A stretch of 38,275 nt of DNA from DASVEE01 sp036399695 (lineage in GTDB: Bacteria > Acidobacteriota > Thermoanaerobaculia > Gp7-AA8): contig DASWMP010000009.1 in NCBI GenBank assembly GCA_036399695.1, forward strand, positions 1 to 38,275, in the 5' to 3' direction. Shown here piece after piece: positions 25,112 to 33,540 of the stretch (position 1 is its first letter; each line of letters opens with the position of its first letter). Made by a program: the position numbers and the translations under genes. The notes under the pieces were generated by a model. That model was given only the letters and a program-made list of their open reading frames with translations, searched no databases and was not told where the DNA came from.

Positions 25112-25160
25112 CGGGCCAGTGGTCAGTCCCAGGAAGTGGACCGACCACCGACCACAAACA

Positions 25161-25346
25161 CTACAGCTCGTCTTGCGGACGCTTGCTGCCGTTGTTGTCG
25201 CGTTCTTCCGGTTTCTCGCTGCCGAAGCTCTTCTTGCCGGATTTGCCGGCGCCCATGTTGCCTCCGGTGCTGTGGCGGCGGCCGGGCTCGGCGGGCTGGT
25301 TGCTGGAGGCGGCGTCGTCACCGCCGCGGTTGTTTTGATTCGACAT
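25161..25346 (-). CDS. Small hydrophilic, probably disordered protein (61 aa)
   Basis: I do not recognise a family. The 61 residues are rich in Gly, Ser, Asn, Lys, Arg and Asp with almost no hydrophobic residues (for example GNMGAGKSGKKSFGSEKPEE), which suggests an unfolded stress-type protein. The gene is supported by a consensus ribosome binding site, AGGAGG, 7 nt before the ATG at 25346. A longer open frame extends upstream but without such a site. The Shine-Dalgarno sequence lies inside a 12-bp dyad. The gene is divergent from the DUF4142 lipoprotein gene, with 90 nt between starts. Confidence 0.75.
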   Translation of the reverse strand: MSNQNNRGGDDAASSNQPAEPGRRHSTGGNMGAGKSGKKSFGSEKPEERDNNGSKRPQDEL

Positions 25347-25348
25347 TT

Positions 25349-25374
25349 GCGATCCTCCTGAGCAGGAGAATCGC
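25349..25374. promoter_or_regulatory. Dyad covering the ribosome binding site of the small gene
   Basis: GCGATCCTCCTG (25349-25360) and CAGGAGAATCGC (25363-25374) are reverse complements with one mismatch around a 2-nt centre. In the minus-strand mRNA, the AGGAGG of the 61-aa gene would be base-paired in this hairpin. Alternatively the dyad is an operator shared by the divergent pair. Confidence 0.55.
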
Positions 25375-25436
25375 AAGGGATGTGCCGTCGCCGGCGGGCT
25401 CGCGATTTGCTCCCGTGCGGTTCGGAGGTTTTGCAC

Positions 25437-25970
25437 ATGAAGCAAAAGTTGAGTCTGGTGTTTTGCATGCTGGTGATGATGTCGGGGTGCGCCTCGACGA
25501 TGGATACGATGACCCCGCCGATGGAGGGGGCGCAGAGTGAGAGCGACATCGCCGCGATCATGACGGCGGCGAATGAAGGGGAGATTCAGCAGGGTCAGGC
25601 GGCGCGTGGACGCGCGTCGAGCGCGGACGTTCGCGCGTTCGCCGACATGATGGTCACGGACCACACGAACGCCCTCAATCAGGGGCGCGAGCTCTTCACC
25701 CGGCTCGGCATCACGCCGACCGATAACGCCACGTCGTCCGCCCTGCGCACGAGCTCGCAGCGCACGGTGACGAACCTCGGCACCTACAGTGGCCCGGATT
25801 TCGACCGTACCTACATCCGCTCGCAGGTCGATCTCCATCAGTGGCTCCTGAACACGCTCGATACGGCGCTCATCCCGTCGGCGCGCAACGCTGAGCTGCG
25901 TACCTTCCTGCAGCAGCAGCGGGCCGCCGTGGCCACGCACCTCGAGCACGCCCGGCGTCTGCAGCGGTAG
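25437..25970 (+). CDS. DUF4142 lipoprotein
   Basis: This 177-residue protein begins with a lipoprotein signal (MKQKLSLVFCMLVMMSGC; lipobox MSGC, mature Cys18), so it is anchored in the periplasm or outer membrane. The rest is the DUF4142 helical, ferritin-like domain: DIAAIMTAANEGEIQQGQAA, then VRAFADMMVTDHTNAL, then DLHQWLLNTLDTALIP and HLEHARRLQR. Members occur in stress contexts; no biochemical function is established. ATG 25437 follows GGAGG by 9 nt. The open frame upstream to 25380 was rejected because it would bury the signal peptide. Confidence 0.92.
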   Translation: MKQKLSLVFCMLVMMSGCASTMDTMTPPMEGAQSESDIAAIMTAANEGEIQQGQAARGRASSADVRAFADMMVTDHTNALNQGRELFTRLGITPTDNATSSALRTSSQRTVTNLGTYSGPDFDRTYIRSQVDLHQWLLNTLDTALIPSARNAELRTFLQQQRAAVATHLEHARRLQR

Positions 25971-25999
25971 GCCGCGGCTGCAGGACCGTTCCGGCGTCC

Positions 26000-26034
26000 C
26001 CGGGAGGGACAGGCCAGGCGCCTGTCCCTCCCGG
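26000..26034. terminator. Strong GC-rich hairpin after the DUF4142 gene
   Basis: CCGGGAGGGACAGGC (26000-26014) pairs exactly with GCCTGTCCCTCCCGG (26020-26034) around a 5-nt loop. No T-run follows immediately (only CGTTTTCC some 9 nt later), so it is either a weak terminator or another dispersed palindromic repeat. Confidence 0.5.
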
Positions 26035-26099
26035 ATGGGCTCGTTTTCCGACGGCGAAATGGAACCTCTGGGCGGCGACGTTGGAAGGAATTCCTGTCG

Positions 26100-27068
26100 A
26101 TGTCGTCGTCCAGCTCATCGTCCCAGACCGCAACCGAAGTGCTCGTGCCGGCTTACGTCCCGGCCCGCGAGGTGGCGTCGCTCCCTGAACCGCCGCTGGC
26201 GGTGGTGTCGTTTGGTGAGCGTCTGGACGGCGCAACCATCCACGTGCCGATGCCGCAGCTCGGCCGCATCCCGGTGGCCGAGGTCTGGCCGGCCAGGCGT
26301 GAGCCGCGAGTGTGGCAGGAGGCAGGGTTCACCCTCGCCGAGGATGGGCAGACGCTCTTCGGGGCGATCGCCGTCGAGGAGAGCGAAGCGCTCGAGCCGT
26401 TGACCCGCGGGGTGTACTCGCGGGCCATTGCCCTCGTGCGGAAGCACGGCTACCCCTACTTTCTCCGGATGTGGAACCACGTCGGGGACATCAACGGCGT
26501 CGACGGCGGCACGGAGCGCTACCAGCGTTTCTGCGTCGGTCGATGGCAGGCGTTCGCCGAGGCGGGGTACGCGCTGGCGAGTGACCTGCCGGCGGCCAGC
26601 GCCGTCGGGATTCAAGGCGCCCGTGGCCTCGTGACGTACTTTGTGGCCGGCCGCGCGCCGGGCATGCAGGTCGAGAACCCGCGCCAGGTGAGCGCCTATC
26701 ACTACCCGCGGCGGTACGGGCCGAAGAGCCCGTCGTTTTCGCGCGCCACGGTCGCGGGAGAGACGCTCTTCATCAGCGGGACGGCCAGCGTCGTGGGGCA
26801 CGAGACCGTGCATGCCGGCAACGTCACCGCGCAGCTCGACGAGACGCTGCGGAACATCGGCGTCGTTGCCGAGCGCGCGCTCCCGAACGGCGGGCTGGCG
26901 AATGTGGCCGTCACGAAGACGTATGTCCGTGATGCGAACGACCAGGCCTCGATCGCGGCAGCGCTGGAGCCGGCCATGAGCGCGTCGTGCGCTCATCTGT
27001 ACCTGGCGGCCGATATCTGCCGCGCGGACCTGCTGCTGGAGATCGAGGCCGTCGCGCGAAACGGGTAG
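26100..27068 (+). CDS. Chorismatase (FkbO/Hyg5/XanB2 family)
   Basis: Family members hydrolyse or rearrange chorismate to a dihydroxycyclohexadienoate, 3-hydroxybenzoate or 4-hydroxybenzoate. The 322-residue length, the N-terminal domain, and the YjgF/RidA-like C-terminal half (FSRATVAGETLFISGTASVV, then GHETVHAGNVTAQLDETLRN) match this family. The catalytic Glu is probably Glu314 in LLLEIEAVAR. Cys307 lies seven residues before it; as I recall, a Cys at this spacing marks the 3-hydroxybenzoate-forming Hyg5 type, but this needs an alignment. The start follows GGAAGGAATTCC. No aryl-polyene, xanthomonadin or polyketide genes are adjacent, so the product's fate is unknown. Confidence 0.87.
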   Translation: MSSSSSSSQTATEVLVPAYVPAREVASLPEPPLAVVSFGERLDGATIHVPMPQLGRIPVAEVWPARREPRVWQEAGFTLAEDGQTLFGAIAVEESEALEPLTRGVYSRAIALVRKHGYPYFLRMWNHVGDINGVDGGTERYQRFCVGRWQAFAEAGYALASDLPAASAVGIQGARGLVTYFVAGRAPGMQVENPRQVSAYHYPRRYGPKSPSFSRATVAGETLFISGTASVVGHETVHAGNVTAQLDETLRNIGVVAERALPNGGLANVAVTKTYVRDANDQASIAAALEPAMSASCAHLYLAADICRADLLLEIEAVARNG

Positions 27069-27070
27069 CA

Positions 27071-27136
27071 GGGGACCGCTGGGACCTATGGGACCTATGG
27101 GTTTCGGGTGATCTCATCTGTAGGTCCCATCGGGCC
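27071..27136. repeat. Nonamer repeat with opposed arms after the chorismatase gene
   Basis: Tandem GGGACCTAT units at about 27080-27101 face TAGGTCCCAT at 27121-27130; ATGGGACCTA (27088-27097) and TAGGTCCCAT are perfect complements. A hairpin in the transcript could act as an mRNA end. The tract lies in the 92-nt gap before the small hypothetical gene. Confidence 0.8.
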
Positions 27137-27160
27137 TCTCCTTCTGCTATTTTCCCGTTC

Positions 27161-27526
27161 GTGGACTTTGATGCGGCATGGGCGGCTGCGGCGCGGTTCC
27201 GGCGGGTCTCGCTGGAGCTCGAAGCCTACGTGCAGGATGTCGAGCTGCGCGCGCGGGAGCGGAACCTCGAAGAGTTGCGGGAAGCGCTCGAGCGGCTGCT
27301 GATCTTCCTGGCCAGCCCGGGCGGCCGCACCGACGCCAACGTCTGCACCGTCGACGCCTTCTTTTCCGCGGCCGAAGGCTCCTGGCCGCAACTCCCCGAT
27401 CCGTACCGCCAGATCCTCGAAGACCTCGGCGGCGCGCTGCACGACAGCATCTACGCCCCCGAGATCGCCCGCACGTTCGGCAGTCTCCCGGAACAGCTCC
27501 TCGCCCGCGTTCGGGAGCTGGGCTGA
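27161..27526 (+). CDS. Hypothetical helical protein (121 aa)
   Basis: No family is recognised. The protein is mostly alpha-helical and charged (FRRVSLELEAYVQDVELRAR, then LEELREALERLLIFLASPGG), followed by TVDAFFSAAEGSWPQLPD and a C-terminal helix. The only reasonable start is GTG 27161, since the frame upstream runs through the nonamer repeat and the chorismatase gene. No ribosome binding site is visible. Amphipathic helices and the lack of a signal suggest a soluble cytosolic protein. Confidence 0.62.
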   Translation: MDFDAAWAAAARFRRVSLELEAYVQDVELRARERNLEELREALERLLIFLASPGGRTDANVCTVDAFFSAAEGSWPQLPDPYRQILEDLGGALHDSIYAPEIARTFGSLPEQLLARVRELG

Positions 27527-27604
27527 CCGGCGCGTCCCGCTAACCCGGCTGTTCATCCCTTCGCCACAAACCGTCACATCTGTGTACCGTAAACTCGCGG
27601 ACGC

Positions 27605-30600
27605 ATGAAAAAGCTCGCTCTCCTCTTTGCGTTGCTGCTCGCCGCGGTGCCGTCGTTCGCTGTCGATGTGGATGACACGCGCCTTCTTTCCGATCCGGCC
27701 ATCTCGGCGCGAAACATTGCCTTCTCGTACGCAAACGACATCTGGGTGGCAAACGCCGACGGCAGCAACGCGCGCCGTCTGACGTCGCACTCGGGAGTCG
27801 AGTCGGGGCCGCGCTTCTCGCCCGACGGCTCGTTCGTCGCCTTCACCGGCCGCTACGAGGGGAACAACGACGTCTACGTCGTCCCCACGGCCGGCGGCGT
27901 GCCGAAGCGGCTGACGTGGCATCCGAGTAACGACGTCGTCCTCGGCTTCACGCGCGACGGTTCGTCGGTCCTCTTCTCCTCGCCGCGCGAGGTGCACACC
28001 CGCCGCTTCGTGCAGCTCTTCACTGTCCCGGTCACCGGCGGCGCCGTGTCGAAGCTGCCGATCCCGCACGCCTTCAAGGCCACGTACTCGCCGGACGGCA
28101 AGCGGATGGTCTACCTCCCGCTGAGCGAGCCGTTCAGGCAGTGGAAGAACTACCGCGGCGGCACCGCCTCGCGGCTGATGGTGTTCGACCTCGCGTCTTA
28201 CGGCGTCGAGCAGATCCCGCAGCCGAAGGGGCGCTCGAACGACACCGATCCGATGTGGATCGGGGACAAGGTCTACTTCCGCAGCGATCGTGACGGGGAG
28301 TTCAACCTCTATTCGTTCGATCCGGCTTCGAAGGCGATCGTCCGCCTGACCAGCTTCAACGACTTCCCGGTGATGGCGGCGACGGACGGTAACGGCAAGA
28401 TCATCTTCGAGCAGGCCGGCTATCTCCATCTGTTCGATCCGGCCACGCGCAAGACGTCGCGGCTGAAGGTCGGGGTGGCCGCCGATCTGGCCGAGCTCCG
28501 TCCCCGCTTCGTGAAGGGGGCCAAGTACGTCCGCAACTGGAGCCTCTCGCCGACAGGCGCGCGTGCCGCGCTCGAAGTCCGTGGCGAGATCCTCACGGTC
28601 CCGGCGGAGAAGGGGGACGACCGCAACCTGACGCAGTCGCTCGGCTCGCACGACCGCGCGCCGGCCTGGTCGCCGGACGGCAAGAGCATCGCCTGGTTCA
28701 CCGACGAGTCGGGGGAGTACGAACTGCGCATCAGCGCGCAGGATGGCAAAGGGGAGCCGCGCCGCGTCAAGCTGACCGGCGCTGGCTTCTACGAGGAGCC
28801 GAACTGGTCGCCGGACGGCAAGTTCCTCAGCTACAACGACAACTCGCACACGCTGTACGTGCTCGACGTCGCCTCCGGCACGTCGACGAAGATCGCCTCG
28901 AACGCGCTTTACAACCCCAACCGCGTCCTCGAGCGCAACTGGTCGCCCGATTCGAAGTGGCTCGCCTACACGCGCATGGGCACGACGAACCTGAACACCG
29001 TGCACCTCTGGTCGGTCGATCAGAAGCAGTCGTTCGCGGTGACGGACGGCCTCTCGGATGCCCGCAACCCGGTGTTCGATCCGAACGGCAAGTTCCTCTA
29101 CTTCCTCGCCTCGACGGACGCCGGTCCGGTGGCCGACTGGTTCTCGCAGTCGAACGCTGACATGCGCTCGACGAACGAGATCTACATGGCGGTGCTGCCG
29201 AAGGGCGTCCCCTCTCCGCTCGCACGCGAGAGCGACGAGGAGAGCGTGGTCCCGGCGAAAGCGGAGGAGAAGAAGGAAGACGAGAAGAAGCCGGTGACGG
29301 TCTCGATCGACTTCGCCCGCCTCCCGCAGCGCATCCAGGCGCTGCCGGTCGCTCCGGCGAACTATTCGCAGTTGCAGGTCGGCAAATCGGGGCAGGTCCA
29401 TTACCTCAAGTCGTCCGGGGGCGGGCCGTCGAGCCTCGTGCGCTACGACCTGACGAAGCGGAAGGAAGAGACGCTGCTCGAGAAGGCCGACGGCTACGAG
29501 CTGTCGCGCGACGGCAAGCGGGTGCTGCTGGCGATGGGAGACTCGCTGGCCATCGCCGATTACGGCGACAAGCTCGATCCCTCGAAGCGCCGCCTGGCGC
29601 TGGACCGGATCGAGCTGCGCATCGATCCGGTGGCCGAGTGGAAGCAGATCTTCGATGAAGCGTGGCGCATCAACCGCGACTACTTCTACGACCCGAACTA
29701 TCACGGCGCCGACTGGGCGGCGATGAAGAAAAAGTACGCGGCGTTCCTGCCGGACGTGGTCGTGCGCCAGGATCTGAACCGTGTGGTCCAGTGGATGGCG
29801 AGCGAGCTCTCGGTCGGCCATCACCGTGTGGGCGGCGGCGACTCGCTGGCCGACGTCGACAACATCCCGGGCGGTCTCCTCGGCGCGGACTATAAGGTCG
29901 AGAACGGCCGCTACCGCTTCGCCCGCGTCTACGGTGGGCTGAACTGGAACCCGAATCTCCGCGCGCCGCTCACCGAGCCGGGCGTGGACGTCGTCGATGG
30001 GGAGTACCTCCTCGCGGTCGACGGCAAGGAGCTGCGCTACCCGGACAACCTCTACGCCCGCTTCGAGCGGACGGCGAACCGCATCACCGAGATCACGGTC
30101 GGTCCGAACGCCGACGGCACCGGCTCGCGCATGGTGAAGGTCGTGCCGATCGAGGACGAAGGGGCGCTGCGCAACCGCGACTGGGTGGAGCGCAATCTCC
30201 GCTACGTCACGGAGAAGACGAACGGCCGCGTGGCGTACGTCTACGTGCCGAACACCGCCGGCGCCGGCCATGAGTACTTCAAGCGCTACTTCTTCCCGCA
30301 GGCCGATCGCGATGCCATCATCGTGGACGAGCGCTACAACGGCGGCGGCCAGGTGGCCGACTACTACATCGACATCCTTCGCCGCCCGCTGATCAGTTGG
30401 TGGACGATGCGCTACGGCAGCGATTTCAAGTCGCCGCTGGCGTCCATCCAGGGCCCGAAGGTGATGCTGATCGACGAATCGGCCGGCTCGGGCGGCGATC
30501 TCCTGCCGTGGATGTTCCGCAAGCTGGAGATGGGCACGCTGGTCGGCCGTCCGACGTGGGGCGGCCTGGTCGGCATCCTCGACACCCCGACGCTCATGGA

Positions 30601-30829
30601 CGGCGGCTTCATCACGGCGCCGAATCTCGCGATCTGGACCGAGGATGGATTCATCGTGGAGAACGAGGGGGTGGCGCCGGATGTGGAGGTGGAGATGACC
30701 CCCGCGGACGTGATGGCCGGCCGCGATCCGCAGCTCGACCGCGCCATCGAGATCGCCATGAAGCAGCTCGCGGACAACCCGGTGAAGAAGCCGGTGCGGC
30801 CGGCGTATCCGGTGCGGGTGAGAAAGTAG
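27605..30829 (+). CDS. Tricorn-like S41 serine protease, exported
   Basis: This 1074-residue protein has a signal peptide (MKKLALLFALLLAAVPSFA), so unlike archaeal tricorn it should be periplasmic or secreted. The first roughly 650 residues are beta-propeller repeats with recurring SPDG motifs (FSPDGSFVAF, YSPDGKRMVY, WSPDGKSIAW, WSPDGKFLSY). After a short Glu/Lys-rich insert (about 540-560, EEKKEDEKKP) and a second propeller part come a C1-like region with SVGHHRVGGGD (catalytic His), a PDZ domain and the S41 core with the nucleophile probably Ser962 in IDESAGSGGDLLPW. It would degrade peptides or small proteins. It stands alone between a small hypothetical gene and an SDR gene. Confidence 0.93.
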   Translation: MKKLALLFALLLAAVPSFAVDVDDTRLLSDPAISARNIAFSYANDIWVANADGSNARRLTSHSGVESGPRFSPDGSFVAFTGRYEGNNDVYVVPTAGGVPKRLTWHPSNDVVLGFTRDGSSVLFSSPREVHTRRFVQLFTVPVTGGAVSKLPIPHAFKATYSPDGKRMVYLPLSEPFRQWKNYRGGTASRLMVFDLASYGVEQIPQPKGRSNDTDPMWIGDKVYFRSDRDGEFNLYSFDPASKAIVRLTSFNDFPVMAATDGNGKIIFEQAGYLHLFDPATRKTSRLKVGVAADLAELRPRFVKGAKYVRNWSLSPTGARAALEVRGEILTVPAEKGDDRNLTQSLGSHDRAPAWSPDGKSIAWFTDESGEYELRISAQDGKGEPRRVKLTGAGFYEEPNWSPDGKFLSYNDNSHTLYVLDVASGTSTKIASNALYNPNRVLERNWSPDSKWLAYTRMGTTNLNTVHLWSVDQKQSFAVTDGLSDARNPVFDPNGKFLYFLASTDAGPVADWFSQSNADMRSTNEIYMAVLPKGVPSPLARESDEESVVPAKAEEKKEDEKKPVTVSIDFARLPQRIQALPVAPANYSQLQVGKSGQVHYLKSSGGGPSSLVRYDLTKRKEETLLEKADGYELSRDGKRVLLAMGDSLAIADYGDKLDPSKRRLALDRIELRIDPVAEWKQIFDEAWRINRDYFYDPNYHGADWAAMKKKYAAFLPDVVVRQDLNRVVQWMASELSVGHHRVGGGDSLADVDNIPGGLLGADYKVENGRYRFARVYGGLNWNPNLRAPLTEPGVDVVDGEYLLAVDGKELRYPDNLYARFERTANRITEITVGPNADGTGSRMVKVVPIEDEGALRNRDWVERNLRYVTEKTNGRVAYVYVPNTAGAGHEYFKRYFFPQADRDAIIVDERYNGGGQVADYYIDILRRPLISWWTMRYGSDFKSPLASIQGPKVMLIDESAGSGGDLLPWMFRKLEMGTLVGRPTWGGLVGILDTPTLMDGGFITAPNLAIWTEDGFIVENEGVAPDVEVEMTPADVMAGRDPQLDRAIEIAMKQLADNPVKKPVRPAYPVRVRK

Positions 30830-30830
30830 C

Positions 30831-30851
30831 GTTGTCCGTTGTCCGTTGTCC
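30831..30851 (+). repeat. Three exact GTTGTCC heptamers
   Basis: GTTGTCC occurs three times in tandem directly after the stop of the tricorn-like gene, the same family as 25002 and 34791. No opposed arm is present here. The rest of the 168-nt gap before the SDR start shows no further feature. Confidence 0.9.
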
Positions 30852-30997
30852 GTGCTGCGTTACGCGATAGCCGTCGCATGGCGCAAGCGCGGGCGACGGG
30901 CAACGTGACACGGACGACGCGCCTCTCCGTAAACAAACCGTCGCAGCTCGGTAGCAGCCGTTCCTTTTACGCGCGGCCGGCTCTACTCTGCGCGGCC

Positions 30998-31777
30998 ATG
31001 TCGGATGTCATCCTCACCGGCGCGTCGCGGGGGATCGGGCGGGCGCTGGCGGCGCAGCTTGCGCCAGATCACCGGCTCCTGCTCGTCTCGCGCACTCCCG
31101 CTGCCGTCGGCGGCAACAGCATCGACGTCGTTGCGGATCTTTCCTCCATGGCCCAGGCGCGCGCGGCGGGGGAGCAGGTCGCGGCGATCGTCCAGCCGGG
31201 CGCCACGCTGATCCACAACGCCGGGCTATGGCCGCACCGGCGCGTGCTCACCGCGGACGGCCTCGAAGCGGCCTTCGCCACGAACTGTCTCGGGCCGCTG
31301 CTGTTTCAGCAGCCGCTCGCGCGCTCGGTCAAGCGCATCCTCGTCGTCGGTGCGGGCATCATGATCAAGGGGCGCTTCGACGCGGACCGTACGCCGGCCG
31401 GCGACGACTTTTCGAGCTTTCGCACCTACGCCTCGACGAAGCTCGCTTTCGCCGTCGCCATGCGTGACTTCGCGGCGCGGCATCCGGACATCGACGTCGT
31501 CGTCGTTCACCCCGGCGTCGTAAAGACGGACCTCGGCAACCGTCCCGGGCCGCTCGGATGGCTGCTCTCGCTGGTGAAGCGGGGGTGGGAAGATCCGGAG
31601 ACGACCGCCGCGCGGCTGACGCGTATCCTCGCCCGCGGAAGATGGAGCGCGCCGGCGAATCCGTCGTGGCTCGTAGAGGAAGAGGAGCAGCCGTGGCCTG
31701 CCGTGGCGAACGATCCGGGGACCCGGGAGGCGGTGCTGGCGGTGACGGCGTCGCTCCTTTCTCGACATTCATCTTGA
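30998..31777 (+). CDS. Short-chain dehydrogenase/reductase family protein
   Basis: This 259-residue protein has a Rossmann nucleotide-binding motif TGASRGIG (residues 7-14), NAG (74-76) and the YxxxK pair Tyr144/Lys148 in YASTKLAF. The catalytic serine usually found at the end of beta-5 appears to be missing: the segment reads ILVVGAGIMIKG. Activity may therefore be altered, or a neighbouring residue may take the role. ATG 30998 (MSDVILTG) starts exactly at the fold; longer frames upstream run through the heptamer repeat. The substrate is unknown. Confidence 0.88.
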   Translation: MSDVILTGASRGIGRALAAQLAPDHRLLLVSRTPAAVGGNSIDVVADLSSMAQARAAGEQVAAIVQPGATLIHNAGLWPHRRVLTADGLEAAFATNCLGPLLFQQPLARSVKRILVVGAGIMIKGRFDADRTPAGDDFSSFRTYASTKLAFAVAMRDFAARHPDIDVVVVHPGVVKTDLGNRPGPLGWLLSLVKRGWEDPETTAARLTRILARGRWSAPANPSWLVEEEEQPWPAVANDPGTREAVLAVTASLLSRHSS

Positions 31778-31810
31778 CCGCCTACCGCAGCGCCCGCATG
31801 ATTCGCGCAC

Positions 31811-33319
31811 ATGTCGAAGCTCAGCCAGTTGTTCCGCACGAAGTCGCTCGACGCGCTCGTTGGTGAGACGGAGGGCGACGGTCGTCAGCTCAAGAGGGTG
31901 CTCGGTCCCTGGAACCTCATCGCGCTCGGCATCGGCGCGGTGATCGGTGCCGGCATCTTCGCCACCATCGGCACCGCGGCGGGAGGCCAGACGACGGCAC
32001 CGTTCCGTCCCGGCGCCGGCCCCGGTCTCATGCTCTCGTTCGTGGTCACGGCCGTGGTCTGCGCCTTCACGGCGCTCTGCTATGCCGAGTTCGCGTCCAT
32101 GGTGCCGGTCTCCGGCTCCGCGTACACCTACTCCTACGGCACGCTCGGCGAGCTGGTGGCCTGGATCATCGGGTGGGACCTGATCATCGAGTACGCCATC
32201 GGCAACGTCGCCGTGGCGATCTCGTGGGCCAACTACTTCAACACGCTCATCGGCACGTTCGGCATAGCCCTGCCGAAATGGCTGGCCATCGACTACCAGA
32301 CCGGACACGTGATGCCGGAGGTGGTGGCGGTGGCGCCGAAGGTCTTCGGCTTCCCGATCATCGTGAACCTCTTCGCCCTGCTCATCGTGGCGGCCATCAC
32401 GATGGTGCTGGTGTGGGGCATCAAGGAATCGGCGCGGCTCAACATCTTCATGGTCGGGCTGAAGCTGCTGGTCCTGGCGTTCTTCGTCATCGTCTGCATC
32501 CCGGCGGTGAAAGTGGAGAACTGGACGCCTTTCGCGCCGAACGGCTGGACCGGTATCGCCACCGGTGCGGCCATCATCTTCTTCGCGTACATCGGCTTCG
32601 ACGCCGTCTCGACGACGGCGGAGGAGACGCGCAATCCGAAGCGGAACATGCCGATCGGTATCATCGGCTCGCTGATCGTCTGCACGATCATCTACGTCAT
32701 CGTGGCAGCGGTCTTCACCGGCGTCATCCCCTTCCCCGAGCTCAAGCGCCTCCTGGCTACCGAGCAGGGGGAGCCGCTGACGATGGCCATGCAGTACGCC
32801 GGTCAGAGCAACCTCTCGATCCGCATCGTGGCTTTCGGCTCCGTGGTGGCGCATACCGCGGTGCTGCTCGTCTTTCAGCTCGGCCAGCCCCGCATCTTCT
32901 TCGCGATGGCGCGCGACGGACTGCTGCCCAAAGGCATCGCCAAAGTGCACCCGAAGTACGGCACGCCGCACGTGGCCACGATCATCACGGGCCTGATCGT
33001 CGGTGTCGCGGCCATGTTCACGTCGCTCGAGGACATGGTGAACCTGACGAACATCGGGACGCTCTTCGCGTTCATGCTCGTCTGTATCGGCATCATCATC
33101 CTGCGGGTGAAGGAGCCGAACCGCGAGCGCACGTTCCGGGTCCCCGGCCCCGCCTGGGGTATCCCGCTCCTCGGCGCCGTCACCTGTGTGGGCCTGGCCT
33201 ACTACCTCGAGCGGAGCTCCTGGACGCGCTTCGGCGTCTGGCTCGCCATCGGGCTGGTGTTCTACTTCGCCTACGGCTTCTGGAACAGCCGTCTGCGTAA
33301 CGCGCCCGAGAAGACGTAG
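31811..33319 (+). CDS. APC-superfamily amino-acid permease, cationic amino-acid transporter type
   Basis: This 502-residue protein has about twelve hydrophobic segments and the APC signature at TM1 (IALGIGAVIGAGIFATIGTA). ALCYAEFASMVPVSGSAYTY in TM3 and FFAYIGFDAVSTTAEETRNP in TM6-7 are typical of the CAT/YfnA branch. It would be an inner-membrane, proton-coupled importer of amino acids, possibly broad in range. The N-terminal cytosolic stretch begins at ATG 31811, 33 nt after the SDR stop. Transcription ends at the terminator at 33343. Confidence 0.95.
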   Translation: MSKLSQLFRTKSLDALVGETEGDGRQLKRVLGPWNLIALGIGAVIGAGIFATIGTAAGGQTTAPFRPGAGPGLMLSFVVTAVVCAFTALCYAEFASMVPVSGSAYTYSYGTLGELVAWIIGWDLIIEYAIGNVAVAISWANYFNTLIGTFGIALPKWLAIDYQTGHVMPEVVAVAPKVFGFPIIVNLFALLIVAAITMVLVWGIKESARLNIFMVGLKLLVLAFFVIVCIPAVKVENWTPFAPNGWTGIATGAAIIFFAYIGFDAVSTTAEETRNPKRNMPIGIIGSLIVCTIIYVIVAAVFTGVIPFPELKRLLATEQGEPLTMAMQYAGQSNLSIRIVAFGSVVAHTAVLLVFQLGQPRIFFAMARDGLLPKGIAKVHPKYGTPHVATIITGLIVGVAAMFTSLEDMVNLTNIGTLFAFMLVCIGIIILRVKEPNRERTFRVPGPAWGIPLLGAVTCVGLAYYLERSSWTRFGVWLAIGLVFYFAYGFWNSRLRNAPEKT

Positions 33320-33321
33320 GG

Positions 33322-33354
33322 CGATTTCCGATTACCGGTTTTCCGATTTCCGGA
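33322..33354. repeat. Short GATTTCC-type heptamer tract
   Basis: CGATTTCC, GATTACC, GGTTTTCC and GATTTCC follow each other after the permease stop; one unit is 8 nt. Its right part forms the left arm of the terminator at 33343. Confidence 0.7.
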
Positions 33355-33390
33355 TGTGCAACGTGCGCATCCGGGAATCGGATTTTTTTT
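33343..33390 (+). terminator. Rho-independent terminator after the permease gene
   Basis: CCGATTTCCGGATG (33343-33356) pairs with CATCCGGGAATCGG (33368-33381), one G-U pair, then eight T residues (33383-33390). This is the clearest intrinsic terminator in the window and separates the permease from the exporter operon. Confidence 0.92.
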
Positions 33391-33432
33391 GGCGATCGAA
33401 GCCGATCCCCCCCGCGGCGCAGTGCCGCGCGA

Positions 33433-33450
33433 CTGTCCGCTTCCGGACAG
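33433..33450. promoter_or_regulatory. Inverted repeat CTGTCCG-N4-CGGACAG, possible activator site
   Basis: A perfect 7-bp dyad with a CTTC spacer lies about 60 nt upstream of a sigma-54-like promoter, the usual distance range for an enhancer-binding activator. A further GTCCGG follows at 33454. No cognate regulator is in the window; the next gene past 38275 may encode it. Confidence 0.5.
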
Positions 33451-33509
33451 CCCGTCCGGAACCGTACGCGCGGAACGCGCTAAGTCACTGATTTTACGTG
33501 GGTCACCAA

Positions 33510-33525
33510 TGGTACGCGGCTCGCG
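33510..33525 (+). promoter_or_regulatory. Sigma-54-like -24/-12 promoter for the exporter genes
   Basis: TGGTACGCGGCTCGCG matches the consensus TGGCACG-N4-TTGC at all but two positions and has the essential GG-N10-GC spacing (GG 33511-33512, GC 33523-33524). Transcription would start near 33536, giving only about 5 nt of leader before ATG 33541; that short leader lowers confidence. Confidence 0.45.
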
Positions 33526-33540
33526 ATGGGTGAGCGGCGT

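Noticed and set aside
27095..30271. Minus-strand open frame of over 1000 codons opposite the tricorn-like gene
   Set aside because: It is the antisense of a well-supported protease gene; its composition is typical of a shadow frame and it shows no domain.
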